From: Lophius americanus
Lineage: Eukaryota; Chordata; Actinopteri; Lophiiformes; Lophiidae
NCBI GenBank assembly: GCA_037951165.1
Contig: JBBDHG010000028.1
Span: forward strand, 4,842,501-4,906,500
DNA length: 64,000 nt
Direction: 5' to 3'
The number at the start of each line of letters is the position of its first letter. Position 1 is the first letter of the stretch. Below, piece by piece: positions 58,196-64,000 of this stretch. Position numbers and translations under genes: made by a program. The notes beneath the pieces are model-generated. The model was not told the origin of the DNA. It made no database searches and saw only the letters and a list, made by a program, of their open reading frames with translations.

Positions 58196-59745
58196 GAAAT
58201 GGCCGAAACCACTTAGCCATTGAGCTGCTGTTTTGCACTTATCATAACGCATATATAGCATGTACAAATCAGGAAGATTAATATAAATAATTTAATCTCC
58301 ATTGGGGAACTCACTTGTTCCAAACAGGACTAGAACAAAACATCCTTTGATACTAAGATAGATGCCTAAACCAATCAAGCTGTTGAATTTTACTTTTCAA
58401 AACTTGTATTTAACTTGTACTAATCAGGAATATTAATATAGTACAATTTTATTTTAATCCATGGGGGCACAACACTTGTTCCAAATAAGTCTCTAACAAA
58501 ACATATTTTGAAACTATCGAAGTTTCCTAATCCACTTGGCCATCAAGGTGTTGAATTGCCCCTAACATAACTCATACATAACATGTACAAATCTGGAAGA
58601 TTAATCCAATAAAATGGCTTTAAACCCAATGGGGACACCCATTTGTTCCAAACGGTACTCCAACGGGATGGCTGGTGTTACAAACACATTGGCAAAACCA
58701 CTTGGTAATCAACTTTTTGAAATGCACTTATCATAACTCAATTCATGTACAAATCAGTATTATTTTAATAAAGTGCTATTTAATCCCCCAGTGTCCACTC
58801 ACTTGTTCCAACAGGACTCAAACCAAACATAATCAGAGAAAACATATTTTGTTACAAAGGGAAAGCCTAATCCACTGGTTTTATTGTAAAATGTTATTTT
58901 ACCTCCCTTGAGGCCCCCACTAGTTCAAAACAGGACCCAAACCAAACGTCTTTTGTTAAAAAAGGCACTGGCCAAAAACCACTTAGCCGTTGAATTGCAC
59001 ATATCGTAACTTGTATTTAACATGTAAAAATAAAGTAACATGTACAAATCAGGAAGATTAATCTAAAAGAATGTTATCAAATTCAATGAGGACACTCACT
59101 TGATCCAAACTGGCCTTGAACCAAACATCTTTTGTTACAAAGGCAGTGGCCTTAACCACTTTCCCATCAAGTAGTTGAATAGGACTCATCATAACTTATA
59201 TATAACATGTAAAAATTAATATTAAAAAAATGCTATTTAAACTCCTTAGGCAAACTCTATTCTTCCTATCGGGACTCAATCCAAACTTCTTTTATTATAA
59301 AAAGCAGTGGTTTAAACCACTTGGCCATGATGCTGTTCAATTGTACTTATTATAAATTGTATATAACATATAAAAATCAGGTAGATCAATCTACTCTCCA
59401 CCTAGGAACTCACTCGTACCAAACAAAACTCAAACCAAACGTCTTTTGATACTAAGGATACTCAGACATGGACCTAAACCACATGGTCATCAAGCTGCTG
59501 AATTGCCTATATCATAAGTTGTATTTAAAATGTAAAATCATGAATATTAATACGATTAAATTTTATTTAACCTCCAATGGGACAAACACACTCCAAAAGA
59601 GAATGGAACCAAACTTATTTTGTTACAAAGGCATGGCCTGAACCACTTGGGCACTATACTGTTCAATTGTACTTATCATACGTTGTATATAGCATATAAA
59701 AATCAGGAGGATTAATATAATATAATAAAATGTTGTTTTTAAAAG
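58196..59745 (-). repeat. Tandem array of about 160-bp tRNA-like units
   Basis: About nine to ten diverged units lie head to tail. On the minus strand each has an A-box-like segment (consensus TGGCCAAGTGGTTAAGGCC) and about 38 bases later a B-box-like segment (GGTTYRAGTCC), then a TTTGGAACAAGTGAG stretch. A-box-like segments lie near 58,205, 58,530, 58,690, 58,970, 59,150, 59,310, 59,475 and 59,635; B-box-like segments near 58,325, 58,480, 58,640, 58,810, 58,930, 59,110, 59,275, 59,425 and 59,595. Spacing is 120-177 bp, mostly near 160. Each unit also holds CATGTACAAATCAGGAAGAT TAAT. The units are too diverged to be functional tRNA genes; a tandemised SINE is the likeliest origin. Confidence 0.65.
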
Positions 59746-59825
59746 GCAGAGGAACCTCTTTTTTGATTTATCTTCTTTGGAGAAGTGGTCTTCCCTGATA
59801 TAACCTCACTGGATCAGCGGTCTTT

Positions 59826-60745
59826 GATAGAACCTGTCTAAACCAGTGGTCTTCACTGATAGAACCCGTCTAAACCAGTGGCCTTCACTGATAGAACCCG
59901 TCTAAACCAGTGGTCTTCACTGATAGAACCCATCTAAACCAGTGGTCTTCACTGATAGAACCCGTCTAAACCAGTGGTCTTCACTGATAGAACCCGTCTA
60001 AACCAGTGATCTTCACTGATAGAACCTGTCTAAACCAGTGGTCTTCAGTAATAGAACCTGTCTAAACCAGTGGTCTTCACTGATAGAAGCTGTCTAAACC
60101 AGTGATCTTCACTAATAGAACCTGTCTAAACCAGTGATTTTCACTGATAGAACCTGTCTAAACCAGTGGTCTTCAGTAATAGAACCTGTCTAAACCAGTG
60201 GTCTTCACTGATAGAAGCTGTCTAAACCAGTGATCTTCACTAATAGAACCTGTCTAAACCAGTGATTTTCACTGTTAGAACCTGTCTAAACCAGTGGTCT
60301 TCAGTAATAGAACCTGTCTAAACCAGTGGTCTTCACTGATAGAAGCTGTCTAAACCAGTGATCTTCACTAATAGAACCTGTCTAAACCAGTGATTTTCAC
60401 TGATAGAACCTGTCTAAACCAGTGATCTTCACTGATAGAACCTGTCTAAACCAGTGGTCTTCAGTAATAGAACCTGTCTAAACCAGTGGTCTTCACTGAT
60501 AGAAGCTGTCTAAACCAGTGATCTTCACTAATAGAACCTGTCTAAACCAGTGATTTTCACTGATAGAACCTGTCTAAACCAGTGGTCTTCAGTAATAGAA
60601 CCTGTCTAAACCAGTGGTCTTCACTGATAGAAGCTGTCTAAACCAGTGATCTTCACTAATAGAACCTGTCTAAACCAGTGATTTTCACTGTTAGAACCTG
60701 TCTAAACCAGTGGTCTTCACTGATAGAACCTCTGATAAATGATTT
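59826..60745 (+). repeat. 32-bp minisatellite with four-unit higher-order repeat
   Basis: About 28 units of AACCAGTGGTCTTCACTGAT AGAACCTGTCTA. The left third is simple, with units ending CCCGTCTA. From about 60,030 four diagnostic variants follow in fixed order: (A) GGTCTTCAGTAATAGAACC, (B) GGTCTTCACTGATAGAAGC, (C) GATCTTCACTAATAGAACC, (D) GATTTTCACTGATAGAACC. The 128-bp ABCD block occurs five times, with one extra unit after the third block and a shared D variant (ACTGTTAG) in blocks two and five. Confidence 0.92.
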
Positions 60746-60884
60746 AATCTCTTTTCTATCCAGTTATATCTCCCGTCACTAGATGGCAGCAGAAAAAAGG
60801 ACGCTGGAGACAAAGGAGTTTCCAAATGAACATATTAGTGTTACACTTTCTGTGTAGATTTTCATTATCCAAAACATGTTAATC

Positions 60885-61275
60885 CATGTGGGTAGAATGC
60901 AAAGCAACTAAACTCCTGTTTTGGCCCGAAAACATTCCAACTCTCATCCAAGAGGCTTCTTCAGTTCTAAGTTCCAAGTGGAGTGTCAGGGATTTTATAT
61001 CCCCCAGAAGGTGTTTGGTACACACTACTCCATGTTCCTGTAGATTCAACCCCCATGGACTAGTGTCACCATGGTTATTTGTCAGTGGGTGGTATATATT
61101 AGACAGCAGGTGAATATTTTGTCCTGAAGTTGATGTTCGAAGCAGAAAAATGGACAAATGTGAGTATCTGAGACTGATTGTTATGTCTAAAGGACTGGGT
61201 CAGGACATCTCCAGAACTGCAGGTCTTGTTGGGTGTTTCCTGGTCTGCAGATTTAATGCAGAGTTTATTGACAGC
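60885..61275 (+). mobile_element. Tc1/mariner-type remnant
   Basis: The plus strand at about 61,150-61,260 reads MDKCEYLRLIVMSKGLGQDI then SRTAGLVGCF, which matches the N-terminal helix-turn-helix region of a common teleost Tc1-like transposase (family phrase LGQSISKTA). The preceding leader has GGTTATTTGTCAGTGGGTGG TATATATTAGACAGCAGG. The part at 60,890-61,000 (CATCCAAGAGGCTTCTTCAG) is another recurrent teleost repeat phrase. The transposase is truncated after about 45 residues. Confidence 0.65.
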
Positions 61276-61289
61276 TGAGACAAACACAA

Positions 61290-62595
61290 CAGTCTGTCTT
61301 TGTCATGTGTTTATTGTTGCTTCGATTGCCTGGTTGTAAAGTGTTTGCTACAGGAAGAACTTTAGATTAATATATGTGTCAGTGAGTTTCAGACAAACAT
61401 CTCATTTGGCACCTTTTGATCCCAGTTCTTATTTACACACAACCAGTGAGCTCACACACACACTGTCACTGGGCCCGCCTCCTCTTTCTCACTGACTCTG
61501 TCTTTTCCTGTTGGAAACATGCTGCTGGTCATATAACCCACCTTCTTTATCTCAGGAGAACGATTCATTGCCTCACTAAATCAAATCACCAGTGCCAACC
61601 ATGGACTGATCCGTCTGTTAGCAGAACCATTCCCACCCAAGGCATTGTGGGAAGCTCAAGTGTGTGAGGGTAGATCTGGGAATCTATAAACCTGCAGTTC
61701 AAACATGCGACTCGTGATGTCATATCAGGAAGCAGTAATTTGACGACTATCTGAAGAACTGTGACATCATGGGAGATGTGGTCTTCACTGAGACTGAAGG
61801 AGGTCTCTGTGATGAGACAGGAAGCACTTCTTGTCTAATTCTTATGATGGCCCACAGGACATGCAAAGCATTGCATGCATTGCAAAGTCTTAAAACATTT
61901 TCATTAATTTGACGACACATGAGCAGCATTTTGAAAAAGGTGCAAAGACCACGACGGCCGCTTTTTAATGAGTTTTCTTCAGCAGGTTTGATAAACATTG
62001 TTTACTGTAGCTCTGCGTTCTGTTTGTTAGAGAAAAAAGGTTTTATACCGAGTCACGTAACCGATTAACATTGAAGGTATAGGAAGCATGTTTGAGAGAC
62101 ACAACAACAAATGAAATGTGTCTTTAATTATTCTCTTCTATTCTTTAAATGGAGCAGTAAAGTGCATCAGGGGGTGCATCACTTTTAAGTGTCCTCTGTA
62201 AACATGATGGCACTGTTGTGGCTTTAGCTGCAAGTTCCCTCAACTCAACCTATGGTTTCTCTGATGATGGTGATCTGGTTCATAAAGGTGTCGAATCACT
62301 CCGCTGCTAAATTAGTCCCAGCATCTGTTTCCTGCGACCATAACAAAATTCTGGTCCAGAAGGACCCAGAGACTCGGTACAACAGACAGGACCAGCATAA
62401 TTAGTTTTGATCTGTACGGGGAATTTGTACATAAACATTTCAATGGCTGGGGGGTGGGGGTGGTGGTGGGGGCTGGAGTCAGTATCCTAAAATTCAGATT
62501 AAGACAACAAAGTGCCACTGAAAACCAAATACTCCGTCCCGAAGAAGAATTTCTACAACACGGATTCTAAATGTTCTCTGTGCAACATGAAAAAA
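61290..62595. other. Intergenic or distal 3' UTR; no gene recognised
   Basis: No conserved coding block on either strand. It lies downstream of the itgb5-like last exon on the minus strand and could be a long 3' UTR. A G-rich patch (GGGGTGGGGGTGGTGGTGGG) is at 62,450-62,472. Confidence 0.4.
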
Positions 62596-62647
62596 AATGT
62601 TTATTGCTTAGTAGATGTTAGTAGCACCACACATTATCTCCTCCCCG

Positions 62648-62752
62648 CCACCATCTCCTCCAAAACCACCATCTTCACCACACCATCACCACCTCCCCAC
62701 CACCATCTCCTCCAAAACCACCATCTTCACCACACCATCATCTCCTCCAGAC
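62648..62752. repeat. 52-bp direct duplication, CCA-rich
   Basis: CCACCATCTCCTCCAAAACC and the sequence after it at 62,648 recur at 62,700 with a 52-bp offset. It lies in the probable 3' UTR of the integrin gene on the opposite strand. Confidence 0.85.
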
Positions 62753-62812
62753 AGGTGTGCAGGTAAGAACGGATGAGTTCTGTCAGGTTAAACTAGAAAA
62801 AGCATTATAGAG

Positions 62813-62818
62813 TTTATT
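62813..62818 (-). other. Candidate poly(A) signal of the integrin gene
   Basis: TTTATT here is AATAAA on the minus strand, about 255 bases after the stop codon. A second candidate is at 62,600-62,605. Confidence 0.35.
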
Positions 62819-63070
62819 AAAATATACAAAAGAGTGTGCCGTCTGCTCTGGGTGAGGACTGGAAACCAACTCGCTGCTAACACTTCTAAACAAGGACTTC
62901 ATACTTCCTCAACCCACCAGCGCCATGATCAGTCATACACCAGTGAAGTAAAACGTTCAGGTCATTTAAGCTCCTCTGGAAAGGTCAGAAGTTTTCGGCT
63001 TCAGAGTGATGAGTATGTCCTCCAGGGATCTGTAGCTTGGACCGGTCCAGCCGCTCCCTGAGCCCAGGGA

Positions 63071-63166
63071 TCAGTGGACCCCTCCATTGTAGGACCTCCC
63101 ATACATGCTGAAATCTGTTTCCACAAAGTGGGTGGTGACGGGCTGCTTGTACAGAGGGTTAGAGGC
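63071..63166 (-). CDS. itgb5: Integrin beta subunit, last coding exon (itgb5-like)
   Basis: The exon follows a minus-strand acceptor (TCTCTGTCTGCAG|GCC) and encodes 31 residues plus a stop (TCA at 63071-63073). It begins ASNPLYKQPVTTHFVETDF, with the membrane-proximal NPxY (NPLY) talin/kindlin-type motif of integrin beta tails, and ends SYNGGVH. Human ITGB5 has MASNPLYRKPISTHTVDF and ends SYNGTVD at the same place, whereas beta-3 and beta-6 tails differ strongly after NPLY. This is a single-pass adhesion receptor subunit acting at the plasma membrane. The rest of the gene lies right of the window. The intron beyond 63,167 shows no further exon up to 64,000. Confidence 0.75.
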   Translation of the reverse strand, partial: ASNPLYKQPVTTHFVETDFSMYGRSYNGGVH

Positions 63167-63529
63167 CTGCAGACAGAGAAGGTAAGACCTAATGAGGACA
63201 TTGATGAAACGCATTCTGCCTTCTCTTAGATCTTAGAATATTTCATTAGCAGAAACAGTGATTGGATCCCTCCTGGTTTCTTGTATCTCAGACTTAGCTG
63301 TGTAGGATCTTCAAACTAAATTTAACATAAAATGACCTGATTAAATTATTTCAATTAAATAATTATTTTAAATGATAACTTTACTTATTGAACCAAACAG
63401 ATTCTCTGACAACAGCTGGGTCTGTGTGAAAGAGGCTCTGCCCCCTTGGAAAAAGGCCCCACCACCTATGAGACTACATTCTAAAAACTACCGAACTGCG
63501 TGAAGAACTGGTTTTACCAGCCCAGACCT

Positions 63530-63675
63530 CAGAAGGACAGCATTTTGCACCTGTGACTGTGTTTTGTTTTTATGTGGTGTATGAAACTTTTTGTACTGCT
63601 TCTATTTTGGCCAGGTCCTTCTTGTAAAAGAAAATTAAATCTCAATGAGACTAACCTGGTAAATAAAGGTAAAAT
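63530..63675. mobile_element. LINE 3'-tail fragment
   Basis: GGCCAGGTCCTTCTTGTAAA AGAAAATTAAATCTCAATGA GACTAACCTGGTAAATAAAG is a widespread teleost non-LTR tail, and the preceding TTTTATGTGGTGTATG fits. No coding part is attached. It is in the integrin gene's last intron. Confidence 0.6.
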
Positions 63676-63679
63676 AAGA

Positions 63680-64000
63680 TGTTTTGAAAAAAATAAAATC
63701 CCATCATCACTTCAGTAGACAATCCTCAGAAGCTGGAAGTTGGCTCCTAGGTTTCACCAGTAGCACACTATGCCAAAATCAATAGACATTCCAGAGGATC
63801 TAGGAAGGGTTCCAAAGCTTTTCTAAGGTTCTGGGACTCAACATATCCAAAGATAGACACACTATCTTCACATGGAGAAGACCTGGAATAATAGACAACC
63901 TTCACAGAAAAGGACCGCATTCCAAAATTCCTCCAAGAACATGGGGAAGACTCCTTCAGCCCTCTAAGGTGGCTGCACTAAAGCAGTACTGGAAAGAAAA
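63680..64000. other. Window edge; no feature recognised
   Basis: Sequence with recurring AGGATCTAGGAAGGGTTCC-like phrases and no open frame of note. It is probably intron of the integrin gene. Confidence 0.4.

Noticed and set aside
58196..59745. A functional tRNA gene cluster
   Set aside because: Units lack consistent stems, differ strongly from each other and lose B-box bases in several copies.

Overview
The window reads as a teleost fish nuclear genome. It has AT-rich, CpG-poor background, short exons with vertebrate splice sites, and many interspersed repeats typical of ray-finned fish: L2-type and L1/Tx1-type LINEs, tRNA-derived SINEs, hAT and Tc1/mariner remnants, and many minisatellites. 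No prokaryotic, plasmid or viral gene was seen. I rebuilt the gene models by hand from conserved protein blocks, GT-AG sites and codon phase across every junction.

Layout, left to right. (1) 1-1,322: the last two coding exons of ybey (+), a single-strand-specific endoribonuclease, preceded by a 38-bp minisatellite that runs up to the splice acceptor. (2) 4,634-20,289: a complete usp37 (-), 23 coding exons and 937 codons, a ubiquitin-specific protease. ybey and usp37 converge tail to tail. (3) About 20,690-21,180: a CpG-rich segment that is probably a shared head-to-head promoter for usp37 (-) and cnot9 (+). (4) 21,090-26,883: cnot9/rqcd1 (+), a CCR4-NOT subunit; seven exons are certain and the small first coding exon is tentative. 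(5) 27-40 kb: a gene-poor interval with a decayed L1/Tx1 LINE, two minisatellites and a probable 5' UTR exon of plcd4. (6) 40,440-54,643: a complete plcd4 (+), 15 coding exons and 750 codons, a phosphoinositide-specific phospholipase C delta. (7) 54.6-62.6 kb: almost entirely repeats, namely a TIR element, a hAT remnant, a tandem array of tRNA-like units, a 32-bp minisatellite with higher-order structure, and a Tc1/mariner fragment. (8) 63,071-63,166: the last coding exon of an integrin beta gene, most like itgb5 (-).

The genes are unrelated housekeeping and signalling genes and do not form a functional unit. The order usp37-cnot9-plcd4 matches the human 2q35 neighbourhood (USP37-CNOT9-PLCD4), so it supports the identifications. 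ybey and itgb5 lie elsewhere in human. No new multi-gene system was found. The structures most worth a second look are the tandem tRNA-like array (58.2-59.7 kb), the four-unit higher-order minisatellite (60.0-60.7 kb), the minisatellite that appears to have grown from the ybey splice acceptor, the GC-AG terminal intron of usp37, and a minisatellite that seems to derive from a Tc1 leader. Many open frames in the window are by-products of stop-free tandem repeats.
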